Shown here piece after piece: positions 1 through 11,482 of a stretch of DNA of 64,000 bases. Below the pieces are notes generated by a model. That model was given only the letters and a program-made list of their open reading frames with translations. It was not told the DNA's origin and made no database searches. Location: contig NC_083587.1 in assembly GCF_027579695.1 (NCBI RefSeq), forward strand, positions 62,001 through 126,000. The letters run 5' to 3'. The stretch is from Neoarius graeffei (Eukaryota; Chordata; Actinopteri; Siluriformes; Ariidae). A program made the translations under genes and the position numbers. Position 1 is the stretch's first letter, and each line of letters starts with the position of its first letter.

Positions 1-1108
1 ATCCGTGATATATGTGGAGTTGAATGTGGGCATGGGGGAGTGCGCTATAAAGGTTGAATTGAATCAGGACTTAGAATATCATCTAAAGTTGAGACAAAAG
101 ACCTCGTGATAAAGAACAAAGGAGGGGGGAGGGGTCACCATGTGTTTCCTTACAGAACAAAGAGAGTTAGCTTTGGTTTGCTAGCTAAAGTGTGTATGAG
201 GCCTAGTGTGTGTGTGACCACCTGTTGAAGCCTGGTCCCTGGGGACAAAAGGCTTCCCTAGAAAGCTAACCCAATAGCTTTATAGTATTATTAAATCTCC
301 TGAAATCTTGATGAGGTCGATATATGTATAAGAATGAAATTAGATTGTTAGAGAGGGAAAAGAGGCATGCACAACCTATCAATTAAACAATTGAGAGATT
401 AAATCAAAATCGAACAATCATACAGTGTACACAAACCGTTCCTGAGTTTAAAATTCACACTACCTCAATAAATCAAAATTCCTGAGACTAGCTTTATTAC
501 TATGCCCAAAAGAATGCCAAGTCTTACTTCCGTATTTCGCCCTTCTGCAAAGGGCTGAGAATTTTTGGAGAAGGTGACTTTCACAGGAGCTCCTGAGAAG
601 AAAATCTGTGAAAAACAGAGAATTCTTTGAGAAATTTCATTGCTCGTGGGAAGAAAAATCTCTGTAGAAACAAGGTGCACAGCTTTATTGAAGAGGTCCA
701 GCCGCTTCTTTGTCTTCAGACTAAAAACCACTTGGGCTGCAGTTTTGCACGTGCTGATGAGGAACAGATGAAACCGGTTATATTCAAGTTGAGTCAAAAT
801 CGCACAATTCTCGAGTCTATCGTGGCCAAAGGTAAGTAAAAGAAACAGCGTGAAACTCTGATTCTAGACAAAAAGACGTTTAATCTAGTTTGCTCGGCTG
901 AGCGGATCTCTCTGTGTCCAGACGGATTGAAGTCCAGATGGAAAAGAGAAAGAAGGAAGCGTTTTTCAGTTGCTTATAGAATTGTAGAGGAAGTGACGTA
1001 GATGATCCCGCCCATGCGTGACGTAGGTCAACGTGGAAGTTGGCTGATGGGAAATGTAGTTTCTTAAAGAGACGGGCTGCTGTTGTTCCTTGATGGACTG
1101 TACCTACA
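1..1108 (-). mobile_element. Partial long terminal repeat (LTR element fossil), cut by window edge
   Basis: On the minus strand this stretch begins with TGTAGGTAC near 1108 and runs off the left edge. It aligns by eye, in the same order and in many blocks, with the complete LTR at 56972-58691. Shared blocks include a GACCTACGTCACG-type block, a splice-like block around 830, the stretch around 330-370 and a purine-rich stretch near 240. The two copies are clearly diverged, so the family is old or has several subfamilies. No internal coding region is visible here. It is treated as a fossil; the exact family (ERV or other LTR group) is not resolved. Confidence 0.65.
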
Positions 1109-1251
1109 GGGCAAAATTGAACATTTTCAGTCTCAGACTGTTGTCTAACATTGTAATAATACAATAATACACGGCAATAAAAAACAGCCCAATAATAATA
1201 ATAGCTGATCTATCTTTTTTTTTGGGGGGGGAGTGGGCTCAAAGTACACTT

Positions 1252-1620
1252 GGGCGGCACAGTTGTGAGTGGTTAGCACGGTCACCTCACAGCAAGAAGG
1301 TTCTGGGTTTGAACCCAGCAGCCGGCGAGGGCCTTTCTGTGTGGAGTTTGCATGTTCTCCCCGTGTCTGCGTGGGTTTCCTCCGGGTGCTCTGGTTTCCC
1401 CCACAGTCCAAAGACATGCAGTTAGGTTGACATGGGGCAGCCTTGGGCTGAGGTGCCCTTGAGCATGGTACCTGACCCCTGACTGCTCCCCGGGTGCTCT
1501 GGTGTGGCTGCCCACTGCTCTGAGTGTGTGCGTGTGTTCACTGCTTCAGATGGGTTAAATGCAGAGGATGAATTTCACTGTGCTTGAAGTGTGCATATGA
1601 TGAATAAAGGTTTCTTCTTC
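1252..1620 (+). repeat. tRNA-headed SINE copy
   Basis: The copy starts GGGCGGCAC and has a tRNA-like head with an A box (GAGTGGTTAGCACGG) and a B box (GGGTTTGAACCC). The head is followed by the body shared with copies at 35274-35650 and 49197-50256 (TGCATGTTCTCCCCGTGTC). From about 1425 the 3' part differs from the other copies and ends in an AATAAA and CTTCTTCTT tail, so it may be a different subfamily or a fusion to another tail. No coding capacity. Confidence 0.75.
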
Positions 1621-1626
1621 TTGCTA

Positions 1627-1834
1627 CACTCAAAAAAATAAAACATTGGATTTACTTAACTGAGTTATGGCATCCGGTCCCACGAAACTGTGTTAACTTA
1701 GATGTATTGAATACAGTTATGTTTTGAATAACTCAACATAACTGTATTCAATACATCTAAATTAACACAGTTTCGTGGGACCGGTTGCCATAACTCGGTT
1801 AAGTAAATCCAATGTTTTTTTTTTTTTTTGAGTG
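1627..1834. mobile_element. Palindromic MITE, TA target-site duplication
   Basis: The element begins CACTCAAAAAAA and ends with its reverse complement. The two halves are near-perfect inverted repeats of about 90 bp around a short centre, so the whole element can fold into one hairpin. TA flanks both ends (1625-1626 and 1835-1836), as for Tc1/mariner elements. A second copy lies at 5154-5355. It has no transposase and must have been moved in trans. Confidence 0.85.
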
Positions 1835-1838
1835 TACA

Positions 1839-2520
1839 GTCGGGGGTGGGGGGTGATCAAAGTATGCCTGGTACAGTCAGGGGGGCCCAGACTGCAAATG
1901 TTTGAGAACCCCTGTCTAGACTATTCAGTTCTTTATTTTCCAAGTGTCTGGAAAGTGTGAAAACATTTGTGGGTATTGTGATGAGTGTTAAATGCAGAGA
2001 AACATATTAGTGAACAGAAGAAATGTGCTTTAATTATGCAGCTGACAGAAGCTTGCTTTAGCTGGCACAATCTAGCCTCATCTATGTGTAGACCTTTTCT
2101 GAACACACTGTGAATGCACTGCTGCTTTTTGGCAGCTGGCAATGACAGCAGACCATCACAGATATCACTCACATGCTGTATATTCACAACTTGTCACTAT
2201 TTTAAGTATATTTGTAGTTGATACAAGTATTTTAAATGTATTTTATATAAAGCGCATCATAATTTCTGTCATTTTAAACAAGGTAGTTTACAGTTCTGTA
2301 TTGTATACATTTAAATGATGACTGTGCAGAATTATAAATTGTAAAACACAGTTTTGATTCGTCATGATATACATATCCTAGTTTATGTCCTTTACAAACA
2401 TACGAAGGAACTTACATCTGCTGTTACACTATTACAGTATTTAAATACTTATATCTCTATTTTAGTGTTGTTTTCAAGTATCTAAATTTCTTTTCAATTA
2501 TTTTCCTATTGATTTTACTC
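1839..2520. other. AT-rich unassigned stretch
   Basis: No convincing gene is present. A block near 1885-1915 (AATGTTTGAGAACCCC) resembles common transposon-end sequence, but I could not define an element. The rest is AT-rich with only short open frames. Confidence 0.4.
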
Positions 2521-2950
2521 ACTACATTGAGGAGTGCGCATGCGCCAGAGGTTAAAGACGCCGGTTTTTACAACTCCGTAACTATCAGCAAAAAAAGGCA
2601 AATTTTTACAACTTTTACTTAAACTAACAAGACATCCTTGTAAGTTGGACATTCTATGACCACAGAGATTGTCTTCAAACTGTCATTTGCAATTTGAAGT
2701 GACTTGAAGCCAGTTTTGTCCCAACAACTAGTGATCGGCCTGGCGAGCCCGGCAGCGAGTTGTCTACACTTCTGTTTCACACGGCTTAACCATAGCGGGC
2801 TTAAAAGGAGCCCCCGTGGCATGGTGTGTCCATCCCCACTCCCGCCAAATTTACATCGGAGTCTGCTAATTAGATCTACCCAGGTGGGAATTGTGTGATC
2901 TCTAAATTCCCACATACCATCGATGCCATGCCTACTCAAGGACAAAAACA

Positions 2951-3700
2951 ACTAAAGATGAGGACGTAGTCACTCTTGGTACCCTGAAAGAAATGCTAGA
3001 TCAACAAAGGGCAAAATATGAGGACCTGTTGATGAGACAACAATCCACCTTTCAGTCTTTCATCGCAACAGTAATGGATACTAACAACAAAAGAATGGAC
3101 AGTCTCATCCGTGAGGTGCAGGAAATAAAGGACAGTCTACAATTCTCCCAGGCGGAAATCCAAGATGGTAAAGCAAAACAACATGACCAGAGCCACAATA
3201 TCAAGGAAGTTGAGATGAAAATAGATCGTCTAGGAGCTGACATCAACACGATCCTTCATAAATCCGATTACTTGGAGAACCAGTCTCGTCGTAATAACAT
3301 TCTGATCGACAGCGTCCCTGACAACAAACAAGAGAACTGGTACCGATGTGAACAGAAAGTCAGAGAAATCCTCAAGGACAAACTCAAGCTCGACCCACTT
3401 AAGATTGAAATCGAACGTTCTCATCGTAATGGAAAATTCCAGGAAGACGGCCGGCCACGACCCATTGTTGTGAAACTTCTCCGATACAAAGACAAAGAAG
3501 CCATCATGCAGAGAGCAAAGTACCTCAAAGGATCGAACATCTACATCAACGAAGACTTTTCAGAAGCAGTATGCCAAAAGAGGAAAGAACTCCTCCCGGA
3601 AATGCGGGCAGCAAGAGAGAGAGAAAACGTGGCATACTTACGGTACGATCGGCTGGTCGTGCACCCATCGAGAGACACACCAAGGAGGGACAACACATGA
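2951..3700 (+). CDS. LINE ORF1 protein (coiled coil plus RNA-binding type domain)
   Basis: About 245 residues are readable. A charged, heptad-like N-terminal half (from MLDQQRAKYEDLL) is followed by an L1-ORF1-like domain: NQSRRNNILIDSVPD, then IERSHRNGK, then RPRPIVVKLLRYKDKE. The order coiled coil then RRM-like domain is that of LINE ORF1 nucleic-acid chaperones, which coat the element RNA. The frame continues upstream of the first good ATG (TTKDEDVVTLGTLKE). A likely original start at 2931 (MPTQGQK) is now out of frame by one base, so the 5' part has decayed. ORF2 starts 43 bases downstream. Confidence 0.75.
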   Translation, partial: TKDEDVVTLGTLKEMLDQQRAKYEDLLMRQQSTFQSFIATVMDTNNKRMDSLIREVQEIKDSLQFSQAEIQDGKAKQHDQSHNIKEVEMKIDRLGADINTILHKSDYLENQSRRNNILIDSVPDNKQENWYRCEQKVREILKDKLKLDPLKIEIERSHRNGKFQEDGRPRPIVVKLLRYKDKEAIMQRAKYLKGSNIYINEDFSEAVCQKRKELLPEMRAARERENVAYLRYDRLVVHPSRDTPRRDNT

Positions 3701-3742
3701 AGAAACCAGACTCGACTAAGTCATCACCGGTAATCAAACCTC

Positions 3743-5437
3743 ATGATCTCCACTACTGAAAAACAGCCATCTCTACCTTCACAAATAAGTAACAGTGACT
3801 TAAGTACCCTAGTTTTTAACCCCTTTGCCTTACTTAAAAATGTTTATGAATCACACTTTTCATCTCTCGACCCAGATTTAAATTTCTTTAATAACTACTA
3901 TACCGTAGTTCTTCTAAGAGCACCACACAGTATTACAACACTGACTCATTCATCAATACATGCAAATCAAGAAAAAGCAATTCTCTCTCTGTTTCATTTA
4001 AATGTCAGGAGCCTTTCATGCCACTTCGAAGAGCTCAATGAATACCTATACTCTATAAAACATATGTTCTCAGTAATTGTTCTCACAGAGTCTTGGCTAA
4101 CTGAAAATACAATCCACAATTATAACATACCCGGGTATAAAAGCATTCATCACTGTAGACTGAACAAGGTAGGTGGGGGGGTTCTCTATACATAAGAAAT
4201 AATTTATCTTATATAGAAAGAAACGACTTGGAATTTGTAATCGATGAATCGGGCACACAGCGTATTTTTGTTGAACTGTTTTCAAATGGTAATGAGGGGA
4301 AAAAATCGTCATTAGCTGCGTATACCGTCCTCCTAATACAGACATTCAACAATTTAATAACCAATTGACAGAATGCCTGAATAACATCAACAAAGAAAAG
4401 AGTACTTGCTACATTCTTGGAGACTATAACAGACTTACTTAAAACCTCGCATTCCCCTACTACTGATCACATTAATAACATTTTCTCTAACTCCTTTTTC
4501 CCTCTTGTATACAAGCCCACCAGGATTAGCCCACACTCTGCTACCTTAACTGATAACATACACACAAACACACTTAACATCGACTACACGGCTGGGATTA
4601 TGGTAACAGATATATCGGATCACTTTCCGATATTCCTTATATCTGATTTAGTGGAACCAACTAGGAAGACAGACAAAATATCTTACCGTCTCATTAACAT
4701 GACAAACATTAAGAAATTTACAGAATCCCTATCAGGTATAGTTTGGGACAACATACATAGCGAGGCGGACACAGAGAAAGCTTACAATCAGTTTCTTGAA
4801 ACGTACGGATCTTTATATGAAAAATGTTTTCCTAAGAAAAATGCAAAAATTTTCAACCATTCTCAAAAAAAAAACTTGGTTAAGTAGCGGAATATTAAAA
4901 TCAATACGCAGAAAAAACAAACTTTATGCTAAGTATGTCAAGAACCCTACACCTCTTAACCACAGTGTCTACAAAAAGTACCGAAATCAGCTAAATCATC
5001 TCCTTAGAACTGCAAAGAAAGAATACTATCACAGAAAGTTTACTGAAGCCGCTTCTAATATAAAACAAACATGGAGAATGATAAATGACATCTTAAATCG
5101 TGATAAAATAAAAACACCCGGTCCAAACAAAATTCAAATTGGAAATAAAACTACACTCAAAAAAATAAAACATTGGATTTACTTAACCGAGTTATGGCAA
5201 CCGGTCCAACGAAACTGTGTTAACTTAGATGTATTGAATACAGTTATGTGTTGAAAAACTCAACATAACTGTATTCAATACATCTAAATTAACACAGTTT
5301 CGTGGGACCGGTTGCCATAACTCGGTTAAGTAAATCCAATGGTTTTTTTTGAGTGTATCGAAAATAAAGAAGAACTATGTGATGAATTCAATTATTTTTT
5401 TGGCAATATTGGGCCTTCACTAGAAAGCAAAATACAA
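3743..5437 (+). pseudogene. LINE ORF2, endonuclease and linker part (broken)
   Basis: The N-terminal part of ORF2 has an AP-like endonuclease. FHLNVRSLSCHFEEL and TESWLTENTIHNYNIPGY are the first motifs, GDYN near 4423 is a catalytic-loop motif, and SDHFPIF near 4617 carries the catalytic D/H pair. The reading frame shifts several times (around 4190, 4330, 4420 and 4880), so it is not translatable. A charged linker follows (KNKLYAKYVKNPTPLN). A palindromic MITE at 5154-5355 interrupts it, and the frame picks up as IENKEELCDEFNYFFGN. The reverse transcriptase continues at 15047. Confidence 0.8.
5154..5355. mobile_element. Palindromic MITE inside LINE ORF2, TA duplication
   Basis: Same family as 1627-1834, with CACTCAAAAAAA ends, two long inverted arms and TA on both sides (5152-5153, 5356-5357). 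Removing it with one TA joins LINE codons N-K-T to I-E-N-K in frame, so the insertion site is exact. Short, non-coding and fully foldable. Confidence 0.9.
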
Positions 5438-6170
5438 AGATAGCAAAAGAGCGTTGATTCGATGGGGAATCATCGGCATGTTCTTCGACCATACGCCGTC
5501 GAATCACCGTCGATCACCGGCGTTGATTCAACACCGCTTTGCTCATACGAGTTTGCGTTGAAACGACGTTGAAAAGTGGATGGTGGCCGACAGAGAATAG
5601 ACCCCCTTTCACCCTTTATTCAACTATGGATTTCGGTCGATTTATAGTTGAATTTTCGGCGATGATTCATCCAACTTTACTTCCTGTTTTATGTACAACA
5701 GGAAGGCTACAAATTAAGCAAAACAGGCTAAATTAAACTAGCTAACAATAAAGCATCGGGGCTCTTGCCTAGGATGAACACACACATGCATACTTCAACC
5801 ATGAAAGTGAAACTTAATTTATATCAATGTGCGTAGGCTACGTCCTGTTTTATGTACAACAGGATATAAAAATGCATGCAACAATGCACCTCTCCTAATG
5901 TTTGTCAAGCTATCTAATGAGGCATAACTTTTAACATTTATAAGGAACAGAACACACTTGAACAAGTTCTTAGAAACATTTTATGATTTATTTATAATTT
6001 ATAATTGTGGCCTATATTCCTCCTGCGGCGCAGACACCTGTACATGGAAACAGAAAAACATAACCAAAATTAATTTGATGCAGCATTGATAAAGAAAGTC
6101 AGCAGTAGGCTATGGGTTTCTAAATGCCACCCTACCTCACGTCTCCTCATCCCTCCCTCTCTCTCTGGCG
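5438..6170. repeat. Left subterminal block of copy A, repeated at 13158-13895
   Basis: This non-coding block carries many short GTTGATTC / GTTGAAACG motifs and ATCGGC words near the end, as expected of subterminal transposase-binding repeats in CACTA elements. It is nearly identical to 13158-13895, with only a few substitutions and one small length change. An internal near-repeat (TCCTGTTTTATGTACAACAGG) occurs twice and is itself palindromic. Confidence 0.75.
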
Positions 6171-6743
6171 CATACTTAAGCCACTTCTTGATTGCGTCAC
6201 TAAAAGTAGCGTGTGTGCTCCCTGGCAGCTGCTTTTGTAGAGCATCTGAAAGAAAAAGAACAAAACAACATTGAGACTTTGCATGGTGATAATTGTTAAA
6301 GTTTGAGTTGTTAAGACTATGCACGTCACACTCTAGTGGTAGGTGGCAAGTAATGGTACTAGTACAGAAAATATATGTAAAAATCAGAAACCATAGATGT
6401 GAATCTTGTGACAATTTAAACGGGATTAAAAAAAAAAAAAAATTAATTTCTCCATTGACACAAAGCGGAAATAGAAATGCCACTACCGGACCGTTCGTCA
6501 CTCAGTCAGCCTCCCTGGACTTGCCTGCACACCTGCTTTTTCTGAGTAAGGCGCCTGGTGAGTTTCTTAATCCTTTTTAATCCTTTGCATCTTTCACAAT
6601 ATGTTTGTCGTTGTCGTTATAATCGTAATGTTACAGTTAGTGAAGGAGTTATCAAAGAATGTTTAGAAGTAGTGTGCAAGTACTTGCGACAGCTTACTAT
6701 TTTACCCTCTTTTACAGCTTTGTGCACATGCATAACCTACCAA

Positions 6744-9067
6744 ACAGGACATCATGGATCTTGGTGTCCTTAAACGCAGTTTTTTCCCCCTTTCCAGCCC
6801 AGTTAAATTGGCTGGCCAAGCTATTGACCAGGAGGCTACGCAGCATCCGCCTCACTGTGACCCCTACGTCGGTTCCTCCACAAAGGGCTAAGGTAGACAC
6901 CTGATAGAATAAAATGTAGCATGAAGACAATAATGAGAAAGTATTCAGTGTTTATCATTGTTTCATTGATTCACAATGATATTAAGTATTTGTGTTTCTT
7001 TTTGCAGGTGTTGCAGATGACTGGAAAGGAAAGGTAAGACTCAATAAGTACCATTAGCTGCTTTTGTTTGGCATCTTCCTTCACCAGGGCCTCTGCTGCC
7101 AAAAACTCCTCCATGGTGGAGAGTGGGAGCTTGATTAGGGGCGATGTCTGGGGTGTGTCTCGTCTCCCCATCTCTCTCCTTAGGGCCCTGACCTCTTGTG
7201 CCAGCCTTCCTACTTCCCCCTTCAGCTCCCTGTTTTCCTCCCTCAGCTGGCCAAGGAGAGCGATGACTGTGCTGATGCCCATGTCTGTTAAGTAACACTA
7301 AACATTAGGACTTTTATTTCATATTGCTGGTCATTTTTGAACAGTGATTACAGTTGATGACTCACCACGCAGCAACTGATTGTTCCCCTGTTGCGATGGC
7401 AGAGGTGTGGCTGAAATATCAGAGAGTACAATTTAGTTCACTACAAGGTGCGCCTTAATTTAAATTTCTGTTCTAAATTTACAATTTTCATGTTGATTGA
7501 TTGATTTCCTCTTTGACTTAATGGAAGTGGTGACGTGGCTGGGGTGAATCTGAAAAATTGTATAGTCAGTTGATCAAAATGCATCTACGTAGATATTTGT
7601 TTGTCGTTTTGTTGTTTTTTTGTCGTTTTTGGCATAAATAAAGGCAATGCATAGTTACCATGGGTTAGTGGCTGGCTGTGAAGGAAAGGGCCTGGCGGGG
7701 TTTCTGAAGACGGTGAATCTGAAAAATAGTAAGCAGTCAGTTTTCCTCCCTCAGCTGGCCAAGGAGAGCAATGACGGTGCTGATGCCCATGTCTGTTAAG
7801 TAACACCAAACATTAGGACTTTTATTTCACATTGCTGGTCATTTATGACCAGTGATTACAGTTGTGGACTCACCATGCAGCAACTGATTGTTCCCCTGTT
7901 GCGATGGCAAAGGTGTGGCTGAAATATCAGAGAGTACAATTTAGTTCACTTCAAGGTGCGCCTTAATTTAATTTCTGTTCTAAATTCACAATTTTCATGT
8001 TGATTGATTGATTTCCTCTTTGACTTACCATGGAAGCGGTGACGTGGCTGGGGTGAATCTGAAAAATTGTATAGTCAGTTGATCAAAACGCATCTACATA
8101 GATATTTGTTTGTTGTTTTGTTTTTTTAGTCGTTTATGGCATAAATCAAGGCAATGCATAGTTACCATGGGTTAGTGGCTGGCTGTGAAGGAAAGGGCCT
8201 GGTGGGGTTTCTGACGATGGTGAATCTGAAAAATAGTAAGCAGTCAGTTGATCAAAACATATCTTCACGTACTTATTGGTATTTTAATTTCTGGCATAAA
8301 TAAAGGAAATGCATAGTTACCATGAGTTAATGGCTGGCTGTGAAGAAACAGGCCTGGCTGGGTGTCTGAAGACGGAAATGAAAGCATTATTATTTCAGAC
8401 AACTTCTAGGTCTTTAGTAGAACAACAACAACAAGTGGTACAGATAGTCACCTTCATTAAGGGAGGGGAATTGCCACTCGCTGTCCAGCTGAGTGGCGTC
8501 AATAGATGGTGGCCTCCTCCCCCTACGGCTTGGTCCTGCCTCCTCCTCGCTGTCCTCCTCCAAATACCTTTTGTTTGGTCTTTAAAATAAACCCAGGACC
8601 TTACTGACACAGCTCAAAACACAAACGAAACCGTAATTGAACTTATAACTGCAAGTTGTGATTTAAAAAAGAAAACACTTTTACCGTCTTTTCCTTGGCC
8701 CCATCTCACCATCATCCGATTGCAGGTCTGCTGTAAGGCAGCCTTCCTCAAGCGATCGGGTCAGGTAACGTCTTGCTTTGGCAAAGGTGCCTGAAAGGGA
8801 AGGCAGTCTTAATGAAATTGGCTTAATGCAGTATTGAAGTATTGTCATTGGTTTAATGAAGTAGCTATGCAGCTCACCACAGGTTGCCAGCACCCTTATT
8901 TTTTGATGGAATCGCCATCCTTGTCCCAGGGGGGTGCAGTTCATGGTGGCCTTCACAGCTTTGTTTCTGCCAAAGGGTGGCCAGTAGCATCCCACTTCTC
9001 CGTCAACATCTACCACCCAGCTGGACGGCACAACTGCTGCACTCCGGTCTTGGAATTCCACAACTTT
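6744..9067 (-). CDS. DUF4806-type second protein of the CACTA-like element (spliced)
   Basis: Exons are readable on minus. 9067-8878 gives WVVDVDGEVGCYWPPFG and GWRFHQKIRVLATCG. 8790-8685 gives TFAKARRYLTRSLEEG and LQSDDGEMGPRKRR. 8579-8452 is acidic, then SRRGRRPPSIDATQ. Small duplicated exons follow (PFLHSQPLTHG). About 7282-7050 is a coiled coil (LGQLREENRELKGEVGRLA) then LPLSTMEEFLAAEALV. About 6888-6744 gives CGGTDVGVTVRRMLRSLL and ASQFNWAGKGEKTAF. The last two exons match the uncharacterised DUF4806 pattern common in fish. Splice phases fit at the first three junctions. The final exon and the true start are not fixed. Function is unknown; position suggests a TNPA-like DNA-binding or regulatory role. 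Confidence 0.6.
7240..8345 (-). repeat. Tandem exon-intron duplication, period about 510 bp, 2.2 units
   Basis: Unit 7261-7740 and unit 7771-8250 match base for base over long runs, for example GATGCCCATGTCTGTTAAGT and GTTGCGATGGCARAGGTGTG. A third partial unit covers 8220-8345. Each unit holds the same mini-exons (LHSQPLTHG with a GTAAC donor; a proline-rich exon with PLPSQQGNNQLL). The protein-coding repeat number could therefore vary between element copies. Confidence 0.8.
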
Positions 9068-9246
9068 CTAAATCTGTGCCATCTATAATAAAAAAAATAA
9101 AAAAAGTACTCCATGGAAAGGATAGTTAGTGCCTGCCATCCAGCTGGAGTACTCCAACTGTCCAGATTCCTTCTAATGCATAAGTAAAGATGTGTTTCTT
9201 TGTGTGTGTGTGTTTTTTTGTGTGTTTTTTTTCTTCCCATATAGGT

Positions 9247-11322
9247 TTACGAATGGTGACGAAGAGGGATTGCCACAAAGGTCTCTCCATCTGGGAACAA
9301 CACACATTTGCCCTGGACAACCTCAAGCCGGTCAACGTTAAGGCAGCTGTCTATGCCAAATACTCTGTAGCAGCCAATGCTTGTGGAGGGGCAAGGATAG
9401 TGGAAATATGACTCCCTCCTCTTGAATTTCATGTAAACCACAAAGACAGAGTCACCATGTTTAATTATGTTTTTCACCATTACGATTTCATTTTTAATCA
9501 CTAGGCAATCATCGCCCTGCTTTGAAGAAAAACAGAAATCATTGAAATGCACTTTTTTAAATTGCTGGCCAGAACTTAAGTGTTGGGGTAATGGGCCCTC
9601 CTGGTATGGGTGTAACAACTGTGGTTGTGTAGGTGGTGGTGGAAATAAACAAACTGGCTCCTCTGAAAGGCGTTTGACAACCTGTTGTAAAGGTTGAGAT
9701 GGCTTGCGTAGCATTTTTTTTAGTTTACCCAAATAATTCTCGTAAGGAAAGGATGAGATGTTGTCTAGGGAACCATACTGGCGGTACTCATGTGTCAGAT
9801 GTATTGTTTGATGTACGCTAAACACAATCTCGTCTTTACCATACACCTCTCCAAAATGCTTTACAAAAGCCATTAACAATTTTTCGGAAAAACAAACCAT
9901 ACTTTCAGAAATGTTTGGTGTGAGTAGCAAAAACATGGCCACAGAAAACAACATGAAGTTTTCATAGAGATCTTGTGGAAGAATGTCCCTCAGAACTAAT
10001 CGCCCACTGTAAATCATAAATTGGCGCAGCTCTGCCGCTTTCCACCTATCAATTTCGGTGAGTTCACAGGGTTTCCGTGCAAATTCAGCTGGAGTATAGG
10101 GACGAAGCTGTATTAACTTTTCGGAGATGGCTTTAATGGCTCTTGTAGGCTGCCTTGTAGAGTTTTTCCCCCTCATCCAAAAATGTATCAACTTTTTCAT
10201 AACGCCAAGGCAACATAAATGCATATAATCTATTGGGAAGGCAGACACCATTTTCACCAGACCCGTCAGAGGACTTCTGTTGATGTGGTGGTCCTCATCT
10301 ACCATATTTTCAAACTCCTCGTCTGACCTTAGCCTAACATCAGTCTCAGGATACGTCATTTTTTTCTGCCAAATACCAGTCTGATGGCATTTATCGCATC
10401 TGGAGTACCCATTATGGCATTTAATTTGTTTTACCAATGCTCGAGTAGGAGCATCACAAATGAAAGATGAAATGGCCACCCTCAGCTTTCTACTTCCAAA
10501 TGTTACCCCATTGCAAAGCAGATCAGAGAGGTCTTTAACAAACTGTGTCAGATAATCAAACACATTGGAGGGTTTTCCAGGGCCACAAAAGATGCCAACT
10601 AAAATCGGTGTTCTGGTGTAATCACAATCAATCAGTGCCAAAATAGGCCAAAACTGAAGCCTGGTGCTTTTGAAAATAGGGAGACCATCGATGTTAAATT
10701 GAACTCTTATTGTTTGAATAACATCTGGTAAATGGATGGTGCTTAATTTGGACAAAATTCCCTTTGCCAAGCCAAAATGGAAGTATTCCCCATTACCTAC
10801 GGTCTGTAATGGTACTGCAGGCTTAGTGCCCAATAAGGTCCTAGCATCCTTGGGCAGTTCAGGGTGGCTTGTTCTCAAAATGGTCAACAGAGCAGTAATG
10901 GCAATCAAAGGCACAGAGAATGATGCAGCCCAGTGTTTTAATTTTTGGTGAAGCCCTGACTCTTCAAAAGAGTCACCATCAATATGACTGTCACTGTCAC
11001 CCTCTGAAGACATGCTACTGCTGTCAGACTCTGCATCACTGCACCCTCCCAACTCAACAGAATCCCCACCATCCTCATCTAAACCCATTGATGATGCAGG
11101 CCTGGGTGATGCAATTGAAGGAGAGACTTGAGCAGCAGGATTACCCAGAGCTGACTCAAAATCGGACAGAATCTGCCTTTCTGACATTTCAGTAGCTGTC
11201 ACAACACATCTTCTTTTTGACCAATAAGAAGTCATGTTCTCTCCCCTAAAGAAATAAATGTCTGCAGTACCTTTTGAGGGAATGACGGGGTAGTGGTCTT
11301 CAGGTTCCATTGAGGTAAACAT
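9247..11322 (-). CDS. CACTA/EnSpm-like transposase, 691 aa
   Basis: One uninterrupted frame. The N-terminal third is acidic and serine-rich (DSSSMSSEGDSDSHIDGDS). Then come HFGLAKGILSKLS and VQFNIDGLPIFKSTRLQFWP, the hallmark block of animal EnSpm/CACTA-like transposases, followed by ALIDCDY and PILVGIFCGPGKPSN. A CHNGYSRCDKCHQTG block is zinc-binding in type. AFPIDYMHLCCLGVMKKL and a C-terminal half ending RVFGIDSCLNVDRL follow. The ATG at 11322 has a good context and no in-frame ATG upstream. The acidic residues could supply a DDE-type site, but I cannot assign the triad with certainty. The frame looks intact. Confidence 0.75.
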   Translation of the reverse strand: MFTSMEPEDHYPVIPSKGTADIYFFRGENMTSYWSKRRCVVTATEMSERQILSDFESALGNPAAQVSPSIASPRPASSMGLDEDGGDSVELGGCSDAESDSSSMSSEGDSDSHIDGDSFEESGLHQKLKHWAASFSVPLIAITALLTILRTSHPELPKDARTLLGTKPAVPLQTVGNGEYFHFGLAKGILSKLSTIHLPDVIQTIRVQFNIDGLPIFKSTRLQFWPILALIDCDYTRTPILVGIFCGPGKPSNVFDYLTQFVKDLSDLLCNGVTFGSRKLRVAISSFICDAPTRALVKQIKCHNGYSRCDKCHQTGIWQKKMTYPETDVRLRSDEEFENMVDEDHHINRSPLTGLVKMVSAFPIDYMHLCCLGVMKKLIHFWMRGKNSTRQPTRAIKAISEKLIQLRPYTPAEFARKPCELTEIDRWKAAELRQFMIYSGRLVLRDILPQDLYENFMLFSVAMFLLLTPNISESMVCFSEKLLMAFVKHFGEVYGKDEIVFSVHQTIHLTHEYRQYGSLDNISSFPYENYLGKLKKMLRKPSQPLQQVVKRLSEEPVCLFPPPPTQPQLLHPYQEGPLPQHLSSGQQFKKVHFNDFCFSSKQGDDCLVIKNEIVMVKNIIKHGDSVFVVYMKFKRRESYFHYPCPSTSIGCYRVFGIDSCLNVDRLEVVQGKCVLFPDGETFVAIPLRHHS

Positions 11323-11482
11323 GGGGGGAACAAAGACAACAACATGTACGTCATTACATTTGAAATAACCTTACACACACACACACACACACAGTTCAAA
11401 CAATTGTTTTATAGAAAGTTCTGTTTTAATACCAACAATGTTTTAACAATGTCTGGAGTCATGTTCTAATGGCTGCGACCCA

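Noticed and set aside
465-1164. Short frames in the first kilobase as genes
   Set aside because: They lie within the LTR relative and match the LTR at 56972-58691 as DNA, with no protein family.
1252-1330. Functional tRNA gene at the SINE heads (also at 35580-35650 and 50190-50256)
   Set aside because: A and B boxes are present but no acceptor stem or cloverleaf closes, and the same body follows each copy, so these are SINEs.
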